Source of the DNA: Paenibacillus roseus
GTDB taxonomy: Bacteria; Bacillota; Bacilli; Paenibacillales; Paenibacillaceae
Direction of reading: 5' to 3'
Assembly: GCF_016424485.1 (NCBI RefSeq)
Contig: NZ_JAELUP010000013.1
Location: 62,001-126,000, forward strand
Length of the DNA stretch: 64,000 nt
Both the position numbers and the translations under genes were made by a program. Shown here piece by piece: positions 1 through 8,917 of the stretch. The notes beneath the pieces were generated by a model, which saw nothing but the letters and a program-made list of their open reading frames with translations, ran no database searches and was not told where the DNA came from. Each line of letters begins with the position of its first letter. Positions within the stretch are counted from its first letter, which is position 1.

Positions 1-1205
1 CCGAAATTGAACAGCATATGGCCCTCAGGACCATAGCCGTAATCCAGCATGCGAACGGCTTGCTCTACATTCTGGCTCCGACTGGAGATTGCAACTCCTC
101 CACTTGAGCCGACAGCCGGGGCCAACTGCCCGAACTTGGGACGATCCCCTTTGTTCAGTACCGGATAAGGAGCCGGAACGAGCGCCCCCTTCGGGTCTTT
201 ATTCTTAATAAGCGGCAGCCAGGTTCCGATACCCGCCCCGGAATTCCACAGGCTTGCGCCGCTGCGTCCGGTGATCATGCTCATATCCAAGGTAACGGTA
301 TCGACAGTGGCAATATTCTTGTCAATTAATCTTTCCGCATACCAGTCGCGGAACAACGCAAGGAAGGATTTATAACCGGGTTCTATTGGACCGTACAAAA
401 CTTCACCATCCTCCAGATAGAATCCCTTGCGGACGCCATATGCTCCGATGAAACCTCCGCTCTCAATTCCAAATAAAGGAGACGGAACCCCTAGAAAAAC
501 CAGTGGCGCCACTACATGCTTTTTTTCCTTGAAAGCCTTCAGAACCGTATACCACTCTTCAATCGTCTCCGGCACTTCCAAACCAAGCTCATCCAACCAA
601 TCCTTGCGGAGAATCGGTCCTTGATATGTCCGGAGCCGGTCATTCGCTTGAATAAACGGAAACATATAATAGCTGCCGTCCGCTGTGCGCACCTGTCGGT
701 CAATATCAGGGTGCTTGGCAAGGTACGCCTTCAAGTTTGGAGCGTACTGGTCAATGGCTTCGTTCAACCTAAGAATATGGCCTTCCTTAATCGCTTTTTC
801 CGGCCCGCCCGGAAAGTTAATCCACTCATATTCCAGCATATCCGGCAGCTCTCCTGAGGCGAGCAGCACATTGAGCGCTTCTCTGGCCTGATTGGCCGGC
901 GGCTGGATGAATTTCAGGCTGACCCCAGTCCGCTTCTGCCATTCCTGGAAGAAGGGAACCCCTTGAAACGTCGGCTTGATGCGGGCGGCATTGCCGTTAA
1001 GCTCCGCCCAGTATGTCAGGACTGGCTGACTCTCCTCCGTCGATATAGCGCTTTCATTCTGAGCGATCTTGTTGTTCTCCTGCTCTGCCGATCGATTGTC
1101 GCCAAACTGGTTGGACAGCAGTCCTCGGCTGTCACAGGCTCCAAGCAGTGAAACTCCCAGTAGCAGGGCAAGGATAAGGCGCGACATATTTCGCAGTCTC
1201 CTCAT
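1..1205 (-). CDS. Sugar ABC transporter substrate-binding lipoprotein, 3' end outside window
   Basis: Partial gene: about 401 codons are visible and the C-terminus lies beyond the left edge. The ATG at 1205 follows a strong GGGGAGGGG ribosome site. The N-terminus is a lipoprotein signal with lipobox LLGAC, so the protein should be lipid-anchored on the outer face of the membrane. The mature part follows the 552-aa binding protein at 6885-8543 almost segment for segment (for example GVPFFQEWQKRTGV, RKDWLDELGL, VRMLDYGYGPEGH), so the two are paralogues of the LplA/YtcQ family of oligosaccharide-binding proteins. It lies just downstream of the YesS-type regulator gene and is probably the last visible gene of the same operon. 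The ligand is not known; the GH88 gene in the operon suggests uronic-acid-containing oligosaccharides (inference). Confidence 0.9.
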   Translation of the reverse strand, partial: MRRLRNMSRLILALLLGVSLLGACDSRGLLSNQFGDNRSAEQENNKIAQNESAISTEESQPVLTYWAELNGNAARIKPTFQGVPFFQEWQKRTGVSLKFIQPPANQAREALNVLLASGELPDMLEYEWINFPGGPEKAIKEGHILRLNEAIDQYAPNLKAYLAKHPDIDRQVRTADGSYYMFPFIQANDRLRTYQGPILRKDWLDELGLEVPETIEEWYTVLKAFKEKKHVVAPLVFLGVPSPLFGIESGGFIGAYGVRKGFYLEDGEVLYGPIEPGYKSFLALFRDWYAERLIDKNIATVDTVTLDMSMITGRSGASLWNSGAGIGTWLPLIKNKDPKGALVPAPYPVLNKGDRPKFGQLAPAVGSSGGVAISSRSQNVEQAVRMLDYGYGPEGHMLFNF

Positions 1206-1236
1206 TCTCGATCCCCTCCCCTTTCCCGTGAGCCGG

Positions 1237-3648
1237 TTAGTATAGTTCCTTGTATTTCCCCGGCGTAATGCCTTCATATTTTTTAAACACCCGAATGAAG
1301 GTCGCCGCATCATTATAGCCAACCAGACGAGAAATTTCGGTAATTGATTCCCGCTTCCCCCTCATTATCGGCTTAGCCTGCTCAATTCGGTATTTGTGTA
1401 TATAATCCAGTATTCCCTCGCCGGTCTGACTCTTGAACAACTTGGAGAGGTAGCTGCCCTTCAGCTCAAAATGCTCGCCAATTGCATTTACATTTAAATT
1501 AATATCCTGAAAATTCTCTTCAATATGCCGGGCCACATTGTTCGTCAGGTCCCGTAAGGAGCCTTCCCGTTCCCTGGAGACGTTGTAGGCCCGCTTGGCC
1601 GCTGCGCAGTCGCATACCTCCTGCAGCAGCAAGTGAAGCTCCTCCTGCATCTCCTGCAGAGTATCATAGGCCATCATTTTATCCATCCATAGCGGATTCT
1701 CCAGCAGACTGCCATCTCCGTCCCCAAGCTCATGAATCGCCTTCATCATCGTTCCTGCCAGATTAAAAATCAGGCAGCGGGCGAGCGTCAGCGACATGAC
1801 CGGCTGGCTGAAATTGCGTGTTGTAATTTCGTTCATGAACGCCGATGCCTGCTCGAAGTCCCCTGTCTTGATAAAATTGATCAACTGCTGCTCGGTCTGC
1901 AGCGGGTAGTAATAACCATGCTGGGACTGCTCCGCCGGGTACCGTCGAATTTCCTGGTAGGCAATAATGCCCCTCTTGCCAAGCACCATCTTGTATTCCA
2001 TCGCATCGACAGCTTCCTGATAAGCCAGTCCAATACCAGGCCAAGAGAAATGCTGGCCGCTTATGGAGACCGTAATGTCCATTTCGTAGCGCTTCAGGAA
2101 GTCCTGGGCCACCGATGCAATCTCATGCAGCTCCTGTTGCTCATTCTCTGTGGATGGAGCCAAATTAACCAGACAGACCATCATATCGTCGACTTCCACT
2201 ACATAGCCCGCATGCTGGCGTTCTGCCGCCAGTTCCTCCACGACATTCCCGATAATGAATTGGATAAGCTTGCTCTGCTCATTGTCATCCATGCCAGGAA
2301 GCTTGGCATACAGGTTCTCATCATTTTCAACAACAAAGAGAATAACGGCAAATTGATCGGAGAGCTGCTTCATATGAAAGGATTTGAACGCCTCCTCGTA
2401 AGGAACTAGGGGGTCAAGCTTGCCCTTGAGCAGCCGATTAATCATATTCGATCGCAGCACTTGCTGGTGCTTTTGCAGTTGCAACGCGATTTCATCCTTC
2501 TCGCTGCGGACGTTCAAGATCGCCCGCTGAATGAGACGAAGCTCATTCCACTCCGTATGCTCCTCCTGGGCATTTTTGTCCGTCAACGATTGCACAAGCT
2601 GTTGGATCGGCGAGTAATTGCGGCGCATGAAGAACCAAGTCAGCACACCTGCGCCAATCAGGCTGATTATGATACTGATATAAGTGAAGCTGCGGATGTA
2701 CTCCGCTTTTTTCCAGTAAAGGCTGCTCGGAAGAATCAGCACATATTTTAGGCCGGATACCGCAGAATGGATGGACATTAACTCCGAGCCCTTGACTGGC
2801 TCCGCATCCAGACGAAAACGCTCGCCGTCCATAAACGGCTCCAATAATCCTTCCGCCTGCGTTGCTGATGAGCCGGGAACGTTGGACAACAGAATCTCGT
2901 CGTTCTGGTTCAAAATAAGCAGCTTTCCTCCGTTAAATCCGGAAATATTCTTGAATGCTTCCAGGAACCGCGCCGTGTTCGCCAAAACCACGACTGTCCC
3001 GGTATCCTCTCCATTGAGGTCTTTCGGAAGCTGTGTAATGTGGGCAATGGAGGTCTGCGTCTGTGCCGCATCCTGATGCGGCAGCAGAACAAACCGCTCC
3101 TGCACCGGACGGCGAAGCACGTCCAGCCATTGCAAGTAAGTAAGCCCTCCCGTATTATGAACGGCATGGAAAGCCGTCTCCATATCCCGGACATTACCCG
3201 GACGCAATACGGAGCCGTCCCGATTCCAAACCACATAGAACTCATCGATAGAGGCATAGGAAGTCTTATAGAGTCGAAAGTCGTTGACAAGCTGGTACGC
3301 TGTAAACGGCGCTTCCTTGGACGGCTTGCTGGAATATACCAAGCCCTGGAGCTTTGAATTCCATGTAATCTCCATACTGAGCCGTTTCATAAGTTCAATT
3401 TGATTGTCAATGGTATACCGCATTTGCTTCAGCAATGAATCGTTGGCACGATGGATTTCTCCCTTGAGCGCATGACTGGCCTGTGAATAAATGATCAGGC
3501 TAATCACAATCGGCACGAACAGCACGACACTATAGGAGATCAGCCATGTGACAACAATGCTTTTCCTTTTTCGCCACAAATATTGTAGGTTCAATAGAAT
3601 CTCCTCACTCGTCAGTACGATAGTAGGAAAGCTGTAATTAGACATCAT
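1237..3648 (-). CDS. YesS-type AraC family transcriptional regulator with extracellular sensor domain
   Basis: 803 aa. The membrane topology is visible: TM1 at about residues 31-55, a roughly 260-residue extracytoplasmic segment (Cache-like, inferred), TM2 at about 320-341, then a cytoplasmic linker and an AraC-type double helix-turn-helix at about 705-803 (ISRLVGYNDAATFIRVFKKY is the typical second half). This is the one-component YesS architecture that senses a ligand or binding protein outside and activates sugar-uptake genes inside. It is flanked by the GH88/ABC genes upstream and a second binding-protein gene downstream on the same strand, so it most likely controls this operon. The ribosome site before the double ATG is weak. 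Candidate target sites are the direct repeats at 8635-8663. Family assignment is secure; the signal is unknown. Confidence 0.9.
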   Translation of the reverse strand: MMSNYSFPTIVLTSEEILLNLQYLWRKRKSIVVTWLISYSVVLFVPIVISLIIYSQASHALKGEIHRANDSLLKQMRYTIDNQIELMKRLSMEITWNSKLQGLVYSSKPSKEAPFTAYQLVNDFRLYKTSYASIDEFYVVWNRDGSVLRPGNVRDMETAFHAVHNTGGLTYLQWLDVLRRPVQERFVLLPHQDAAQTQTSIAHITQLPKDLNGEDTGTVVVLANTARFLEAFKNISGFNGGKLLILNQNDEILLSNVPGSSATQAEGLLEPFMDGERFRLDAEPVKGSELMSIHSAVSGLKYVLILPSSLYWKKAEYIRSFTYISIIISLIGAGVLTWFFMRRNYSPIQQLVQSLTDKNAQEEHTEWNELRLIQRAILNVRSEKDEIALQLQKHQQVLRSNMINRLLKGKLDPLVPYEEAFKSFHMKQLSDQFAVILFVVENDENLYAKLPGMDDNEQSKLIQFIIGNVVEELAAERQHAGYVVEVDDMMVCLVNLAPSTENEQQELHEIASVAQDFLKRYEMDITVSISGQHFSWPGIGLAYQEAVDAMEYKMVLGKRGIIAYQEIRRYPAEQSQHGYYYPLQTEQQLINFIKTGDFEQASAFMNEITTRNFSQPVMSLTLARCLIFNLAGTMMKAIHELGDGDGSLLENPLWMDKMMAYDTLQEMQEELHLLLQEVCDCAAAKRAYNVSREREGSLRDLTNNVARHIEENFQDINLNVNAIGEHFELKGSYLSKLFKSQTGEGILDYIHKYRIEQAKPIMRGKRESITEISRLVGYNDAATFIRVFKKYEGITPGKYKELY

Positions 3649-3820
3649 TTTTTGGAATAGGATAACCTCTAGTATGACGGAAAAACGCTTCCACTGGAAT
3701 GATCAATTGCTGTAAACTCATTGACAAAAACGCAAAATAAAGAGATTAAATGCCCAAATAACCCGAATGGACGCCACTCGGGTTGGGGTATGGCTTCTCG
3801 CAAATAGACCAGGCCGTCGC

Positions 3821-4942
3821 CTAGAACACACGCTTTTGCCAGCCACGCAGTTTTGCAAAAGATTCGACGAAGAAGTAATCGCCATAAATAAGCGACACGT
3901 TCACATTTTGTCCGGCCGGCTTATGACCGGTGCCTTGTACCAAGATCGCCTCATGCTCCGGGTTATCCCACGTGCCGTAATTCTCATATAGCGACAACAG
4001 GATGCGTTCGGCTGCAGCACGGTATGCTCTGCCCTGCTTCTCAGGAAGCAAGCTGGCCAGCTCGATCAGGCCGGATGCCGCACATGCGCCTGCCGAGGTA
4101 TCCCGCGGCTCGGAGGCCAGATCGCCCTCCACACGGAAATCCCAATGAGGGACATGATCCTCCGGCAGATGCGCGATGAAGAAGTTGGCTACGCGCTGCG
4201 CTGCTTGCAGATAGGCAATATCGCCTGTGTAACGGAATGTGTTGGCCAGGCCATGAAGCGCCCAGGAAGCTCCGCGGCTCCATGCGGAGTCCGGTGCAGC
4301 CCCTTGCCCGCCGATAGCCTCAATACGCTCCCCTGTCTGCGGATCAAAGGAGACGATATGGTGTACGGCTCCATCCTCTTGCACGAACTGCTTCAGCACC
4401 ATATTGGCATGCGCCTTCGCCACCTGCGCAAAGCGAGGGTCCCCGCTCTCCTCGGAAGCCCAGAACAGGAGCGACAGATTCATCATCGTGTCAACGATGG
4501 ACCATCCGTGCATGTTGCCGTTCCATGCCCGGATGAACTGGCCCTGCTGATTGAAGCGTCCGGTCATGAAGTTGGCGGCGAATAGTCCACGGCGAACCGC
4601 GTCCTTGTCTCCGGTCACCTTATACTTGATGACTGCCGTCGGCAGGAAGTGGAAGCCCACATCGTGATCAAATGAATTCGGCTGAAGCATATGCTTCTCC
4701 AATCGCCCATCCCAGCCCCATGCAGCTTCCTTGTACTTGTCCTCACCCGTCATATCATGCATGACCCAGAGAATGCCCGGCCAAAAACCGGAGGTCCACC
4801 AGTCAATGTTCGTATTGTCGTATTTGCCGTCAGCAGCTGCAACATGAGCGCTTTTATCCCCGATTTGACCGATCATCCGGTCTACCTTGGTTTGAATGCG
4901 CTCCCATACTTCTTGTACTTTTTCTTCATTAAGTTTGCTCAT
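3821..4942 (-). CDS. Glycoside hydrolase family 88 unsaturated glucuronyl hydrolase
   Basis: 373 aa, the usual length of GH88 enzymes, without a signal peptide, so cytoplasmic. These enzymes hydrate the 4,5-double bond of unsaturated uronic acids left by polysaccharide lyases, releasing the keto-uronate from imported oligosaccharides. Family marks are WWTSGFWPGILW near residue 49, FDHDVGF with Asp94 (matching Asp88 of Bacillus GL1 UGL) and WSIVDTMMN with Asp151 (matching catalytic Asp149). The ATG follows GAAGGGAG at good spacing. It lies directly after the permease gene in the operon, which links the transporter to lyase products of a uronic-acid polysaccharide (glycosaminoglycan, pectin or xanthan type; which one cannot be told). 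GH105 is the nearest alternative, but the active-site segments fit GH88 better. Confidence 0.88.
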   Translation of the reverse strand: MSKLNEEKVQEVWERIQTKVDRMIGQIGDKSAHVAAADGKYDNTNIDWWTSGFWPGILWVMHDMTGEDKYKEAAWGWDGRLEKHMLQPNSFDHDVGFHFLPTAVIKYKVTGDKDAVRRGLFAANFMTGRFNQQGQFIRAWNGNMHGWSIVDTMMNLSLLFWASEESGDPRFAQVAKAHANMVLKQFVQEDGAVHHIVSFDPQTGERIEAIGGQGAAPDSAWSRGASWALHGLANTFRYTGDIAYLQAAQRVANFFIAHLPEDHVPHWDFRVEGDLASEPRDTSAGACAASGLIELASLLPEKQGRAYRAAAERILLSLYENYGTWDNPEHEAILVQGTGHKPAGQNVNVSLIYGDYFFVESFAKLRGWQKRVF

Positions 4943-4965
4943 TCCATACTCCCTTCTTTACTTGC

Positions 4966-5859
4966 TTATCCTTTCAATGATCCGATCATGACGCCCTTGA
5001 CAAAGAAGCGCTGCACGAATGGATAGACGCAAAGTATCGGAACGGTCGCAACCATAATGGTCGCGTACTTGATAGTTTCTCCAATCTGGTGCTGATCTCC
5101 TGCCGAAGCCCCCGAAGTCATGCTTTCCGTTGAATTCGAAATTAGGATTTCCCGCAGCACAAGCTGGAGGGGGAACAGCTCACGGCTCTTGAGGAAAATG
5201 GAGGCGTAAAACCAACCGTTCCATTTGTCAACGGCATAATACAGAATCATCACAGCGATGACCGGCATGGACAGTGGCAAGATAATGCGGAACAGAATGG
5301 TAAGATGATTAGCGCCGTCGATTTTCGCCGACTCCTCCAGGCTGTCGGGAATTCCCATAAAGGAGGTTCGCATAATAATGAGATTAAAGGTTCCAATCGC
5401 GAACGGCACAATCGTCGACCACAAGGAATCAAGCAACCCGACATTTTTGACGATCAGATAGAGCGGAATCAGGCCCCCGCCGAAGAACATGGTGAATACG
5501 ATAATAAACATGAATAAATTGTTCCACATGACATTTTTACGGGAGAGCACATAGGCTCCCAGAGCAGTCATGAACAGATTGATGACAACTCCGGCGACGA
5601 CGATAAACAGAGTATTCCTGTATCCGATCAGGATGCCTGGATTATTGATAACGCTCTTGTAAGCTTCGATGCTGAAGCCGAGCGGCTTCCATAGCAGCCC
5701 TTTGTTCACCATCAATTGTCCGGCATCGCTGAATGAAGCAAACAGAACATAGAGGAGCGGGTACAGCGTTGCAATTACCAGCAGGATCAGAAATCCGTAT
5801 ATAAAACCATCGAATAGCCAATCAAACAGTCCTGCATTTCTTTGTTTCAATGCTTTCAC
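4966..5859 (-). CDS. Carbohydrate ABC transporter permease, LplC/YtcP type
   Basis: 297 aa inner-membrane permease of the CUT1 class with six predicted membrane segments. The cytoplasmic EAA loop is visible as LEESAKIDGANHLTILFRI around residue 200, the contact for the ATPase. The C-terminus FVKGVMIGSLKG is the standard ending of LplC-type permeases. It starts two bases after the stop of the partner permease, so the two are translationally coupled. The GTG at 5859 sits on top of the ribosome site; a TTG at 5850, better spaced from GAGGTG, may be the real start. No ATPase gene is present, so a shared MsmX-type ATPase is inferred. Confidence 0.93.
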   Translation of the reverse strand: MKALKQRNAGLFDWLFDGFIYGFLILLVIATLYPLLYVLFASFSDAGQLMVNKGLLWKPLGFSIEAYKSVINNPGILIGYRNTLFIVVAGVVINLFMTALGAYVLSRKNVMWNNLFMFIIVFTMFFGGGLIPLYLIVKNVGLLDSLWSTIVPFAIGTFNLIIMRTSFMGIPDSLEESAKIDGANHLTILFRIILPLSMPVIAVMILYYAVDKWNGWFYASIFLKSRELFPLQLVLREILISNSTESMTSGASAGDQHQIGETIKYATIMVATVPILCVYPFVQRFFVKGVMIGSLKG

Positions 5860-5860
5860 C

Positions 5861-6784
5861 TCACCATAAGCTGCTTTTGCTCACCTTGCGGCTGATATAG
5901 TTGGCCGTGATCAGCAACACGAGATTGATGACCGAGTTGAACAGGCCGACCGCTGAACTGTAGCTCCACCCGAATTCCAGCAGACCTTTGCGGTACACGA
6001 AGGAGGAAATGACATCGGCGGTTTCGTACGTAATCGGATTGTAGAGCAGGATGATCTTCTCAAAGCCAACATTGAGCAAATTCCCCATTCGCAAAATCAG
6101 CATGATTGCAATAATCGGAACAATGCCCGGCAGGGTAATGTGGATCATCTGCTTGAACCGGTTGGCGCCATCCATGCGGGCCGCCTCGTACTGCTCCTGA
6201 TCAATGTTCATGAGCGCGGCAATATAGATAATGGATTCCCACCCTATCCGCTGCCAAATCTCCGACAGGATGTAGATAGGACGGAACAACTCCGGCTTCT
6301 GCAACATGGCCTGCCCGTCATAGCCCAGCAGCATGAACAGCCGGTTGATGAGACCATCGGCATTGGTAAAATCGGTAATAATTCCGCAGATGACAACTAG
6401 TGAAATAAAATACGGCATATATGTGATCGTTTGCGTCAATCGCTTGAACGTCCGGTTGCGTACCTCGTTGATCATTAACGCCAGCAAAATTGGCATCGGG
6501 AATTCAAAGAGCAAGGAATACACACTGATCAGAATCGTATTTTTTAGAATGCGCTCGAAATAATAACTGTTGAAGAAGTCCTGGAAATGCTTTAAACCTG
6601 CCCAATCGCTGCCTAGAATACCCTTCATCGGAGAGTAGTCTTTAAAGGCAATTACTGCGCCATACATAGGCGCATAATGGAAAATGACATAGTAGGCGAT
6701 GACCGGAATCATCATGACATATAAGTACTTGTTGAGTAAAAAATCACGGATAACGCGCTGTTTGAAGGATTGACGGTTCGCCAT
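5861..6784 (-). CDS. Carbohydrate ABC transporter permease, LplB/YteP type
   Basis: 307 aa, CUT1 permease with six membrane segments. The N-terminal half carries YYVIFHYAPMYGAVIAFKDY, characteristic of LplB/YteP proteins. The EAA loop reads YEAARMDGANRFKQMIHITL. It pairs with the downstream permease and the upstream lipoprotein to form an oligosaccharide importer lacking its own ATPase gene. The ATG at 6784 is preceded by GAGGTG about 13 bases upstream. The order binding protein, LplB-like, LplC-like is the usual one for these operons. Confidence 0.93.
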   Translation of the reverse strand: MANRQSFKQRVIRDFLLNKYLYVMMIPVIAYYVIFHYAPMYGAVIAFKDYSPMKGILGSDWAGLKHFQDFFNSYYFERILKNTILISVYSLLFEFPMPILLALMINEVRNRTFKRLTQTITYMPYFISLVVICGIITDFTNADGLINRLFMLLGYDGQAMLQKPELFRPIYILSEIWQRIGWESIIYIAALMNIDQEQYEAARMDGANRFKQMIHITLPGIVPIIAIMLILRMGNLLNVGFEKIILLYNPITYETADVISSFVYRKGLLEFGWSYSSAVGLFNSVINLVLLITANYISRKVSKSSLW

Positions 6785-6884
6785 ACGTTTGAGTGTTCAC
6801 CTCAATTCGGGTTCGAGAGAGGGATCAAGCCCTCTCTCGCAAGTTGTGCTTCACAGTTGTCAAACTTGTGCAGTTGTCGGGTTA

Positions 6885-8543
6885 TTAACGATTGTTGTAG
6901 CGTTCCAATGCCGCCGCCTGAATCTCGATCGCGCGATCCAGCTTAAGCGACTTCATCTTGGCCACATAGCTTTCAAACTGATCTGGCGAATCGTTACCCA
7001 GAATAATTTTGAGCGTCATTTCGTCGACCAGCGTGTTAATGTCATTCATGATGGTTGCATACTCAGAGCTTTCCTCCGGCGTTGGCGTAATCGGCGGCAG
7101 GTTGTACTTCGCCGCATCGGTCTTCTGCCAGGTCAAAACGGCATCGCGCTGGGTTTGCAGGGCAAAGAATTGCTCGGCATAACGCTTATCCTGAACGAAC
7201 GGACCATTATAGCTGCCGCGGGCATACAGGGGGATCGCCTGAGCAGGGGACAACTTATCCGGATTTTTCATCAGCAGATCGGTGTACTTTGGATAGCCGT
7301 TCTCCAGGTTGTAGCTGACACCTTCAGTACCGAAGTTGAAGAACATATGGCCTTCCTCGCTATAACCGTAGTCCAGCATGCGTACTGCGATTTCAGGGTT
7401 CTTCAAGGCAGTTGAAATCGAGACTGTGCCCTCCGAAGAATAAGACTGATTGCGCTGTCCGAATTTAGGCGTATCGCCCTTGTTCAGAACCGGATACGGT
7501 GCGCCAACGAGCACAACCTTCGGATCATTGGCTTCGATCAACGCCTGCCACTTGCCGATCCCTCCGCCTGCATTGCCAACTGATGATCCGGTAGCGCCAG
7601 AAGCCATGTTGCTGTCTACTGCTTTCAAATCAGCAGTGGCGGCATTTTTATCAATCAGCCCTTCTTGGTACCATTCGCGGAACAATTTCAAATATTCCTT
7701 GAAACCCGGCTCGGCAGGGCCAAACTTGATCTGCCCATCTTCCTGATAGAACCCGCGGTTCACACCGAATGCACCGATGAAAGCACCGTTGCCGGAATCA
7801 TTAAAAAATCTCGGCTTGCTGACCACTGAGAATGGAGCGGAAGCTCCCTTTTTCTCCTTGAATGCTCGCAGTGTCTCGGTCCATTCATCGATGGTTTCCG
7901 GCACCGGGAGACCCAGTTCATCCAGCCAGTCTTTACGAATAATCGGTCCTTGGAATACTTTCAAATAGTCATCGCCGCGGATGAACGGGAACGTATAGTA
8001 GCTTCCGCTGTCAGTTTTGACCATCTTGTCAATATCCGGGTTTTCCTGCAAAAATTTCTTGAGGTTAGGCGCATATTGATCAATTAAATCGTTGAGCTTT
8101 AGGATATAGCCTTCCTTGATTGCTCTTTCCGGCCCTCCCGGAAAGTCCCCCAGGAAGTTGAACTCAAACAGGTCCGGAAGGTCACCGGAAGCGAGCAGCA
8201 CGTTCATCGCTTCCCTCCCCTGGCCAGAAGGCGGAGCTATGAATTGGAGCTGGACACCTGTTTTCTTCTGCCAATCCTGAAAGAAAGGAACATCCTGATG
8301 TGATGCCTTGACGCCAACCAGGTTAGGGGTTATTTCGCCCCAATAGGTCAGCTTCTGGTCGGTCTTCAGCGGATAGGTCGTCGCCTCGCCGCCTGCTTCG
8401 GTCTGCGGGGAAGTGTTCGTGCCACCCGTGTTGTCTTTGTTGCCATTATTAGATGGATTGCTGGTGCCCCCTTGAGAGGAACAGGCAATTAACAATGTGC
8501 TGAGCAGCACGATAATCAGGGAAGAACGTAATACTTTCTTCAT
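6885..8543 (-). CDS. Sugar ABC transporter substrate-binding lipoprotein, LplA/YtcQ type
   Basis: 552 aa. The signal peptide ends in a lipobox (TLLIACSS), followed by a low-complexity Ser/Gly/Asn/Thr linker of about 35 residues typical of Gram-positive lipoproteins. The rest matches the LplA/YtcQ family of large oligosaccharide-binding proteins. The ATG at 8543 has a strong GGAGG site seven bases upstream. It is the first gene of the minus-strand operon running to the GH88 enzyme, YesS-type regulator and second binding protein. Its product would deliver oligosaccharides to the permeases at 4966-6784. The partial gene at 1-1205 encodes a close paralogue, so the operon may use two binding proteins with different ligand ranges. 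Confidence 0.94.
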   Translation of the reverse strand: MKKVLRSSLIIVLLSTLLIACSSQGGTSNPSNNGNKDNTGGTNTSPQTEAGGEATTYPLKTDQKLTYWGEITPNLVGVKASHQDVPFFQDWQKKTGVQLQFIAPPSGQGREAMNVLLASGDLPDLFEFNFLGDFPGGPERAIKEGYILKLNDLIDQYAPNLKKFLQENPDIDKMVKTDSGSYYTFPFIRGDDYLKVFQGPIIRKDWLDELGLPVPETIDEWTETLRAFKEKKGASAPFSVVSKPRFFNDSGNGAFIGAFGVNRGFYQEDGQIKFGPAEPGFKEYLKLFREWYQEGLIDKNAATADLKAVDSNMASGATGSSVGNAGGGIGKWQALIEANDPKVVLVGAPYPVLNKGDTPKFGQRNQSYSSEGTVSISTALKNPEIAVRMLDYGYSEEGHMFFNFGTEGVSYNLENGYPKYTDLLMKNPDKLSPAQAIPLYARGSYNGPFVQDKRYAEQFFALQTQRDAVLTWQKTDAAKYNLPPITPTPEESSEYATIMNDINTLVDEMTLKIILGNDSPDQFESYVAKMKSLKLDRAIEIQAAALERYNNR

Positions 8544-8634
8544 TCGTCAGCCTCCACTCGTGTCAAAATATTGGTTGAGATTTGTCTCAATCCCAGACTA
8601 ATAGAAGCCGCAAGGGAGCGGAATATGCAGAAGT

Positions 8635-8663
8635 TTCAAGGGGATAGCGAATTTGTTCAAGGG
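8635..8663 (-). promoter_or_regulatory. Candidate AraC/YesS-type activator site (direct repeats)
   Basis: Two identical octamers TTCAAGGG start at 8635 and 8656, exactly 21 bp apart, about two helical turns. AraC-type double-HTH proteins typically bind such direct repeats on one DNA face. The position, about 90-130 bp upstream of the first operon gene, fits an activator site for the YesS-type regulator at 1237-3648. This is inference from repeat geometry only. Confidence 0.4.
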
Positions 8664-8834
8664 AATTGATGATTTCTAAAATGCAATCGTTAAAAGCGAC
8701 AAAATGCTGATTCAGATGCCGTACAGCAAGGGTTTTGGCCGTGAAGGCTGTGGCAATCGCGCATCCAAAAAATAATCTGGGAAGCATCAATCAACACTTG
8801 GCAAGGCAAGCTTGGCTGAACGGATTGTAAATCA

Positions 8835-8906
8835 CAAAAAAACCATGTGCATCCCGCGCTTCCCTGCTTTACAAAAGCAAAGAAACAGATTGCACATAGC
8901 TTTTTT
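8835..8906. terminator. Bidirectional terminator-like hairpin
   Basis: ATGTGCA (8845-8851) pairs with TGCACAT (8891-8897), with a further small hairpin (GCTTT/AAAGC) in the loop. A-rich and T-rich runs flank both sides, so it could end transcription of the minus-strand binding-protein gene that stops at 8918. The loop is long, so confidence is moderate. Confidence 0.5.
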
Positions 8907-8917
8907 CTGTTGCGATA

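Larger units (their letters stand above)
8544..8917. other. Intergenic region upstream of the sugar operon
   Basis: No supported gene. It contains an inverted repeat TTGAGA-TTTG-TCTCAA (8575-8590) just upstream of the binding-protein ribosome site, a pair of TTCAAGGG direct repeats (8635-8642 and 8656-8663) spaced 21 bp start to start, and a terminator-like hairpin at its right end. A 67-codon open frame on the minus strand (8587-8790) has no ribosome site and is not supported. Confidence 0.6.

Noticed and set aside
1732..2409. 225-codon plus-strand frame
   Set aside because: Antisense of the YesS-type regulator, which has clear domains on the other strand.
8587..8790. 67-codon minus-strand frame upstream of the sugar operon
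   Set aside because: No ribosome site, no recognisable composition, and it covers the likely control region.
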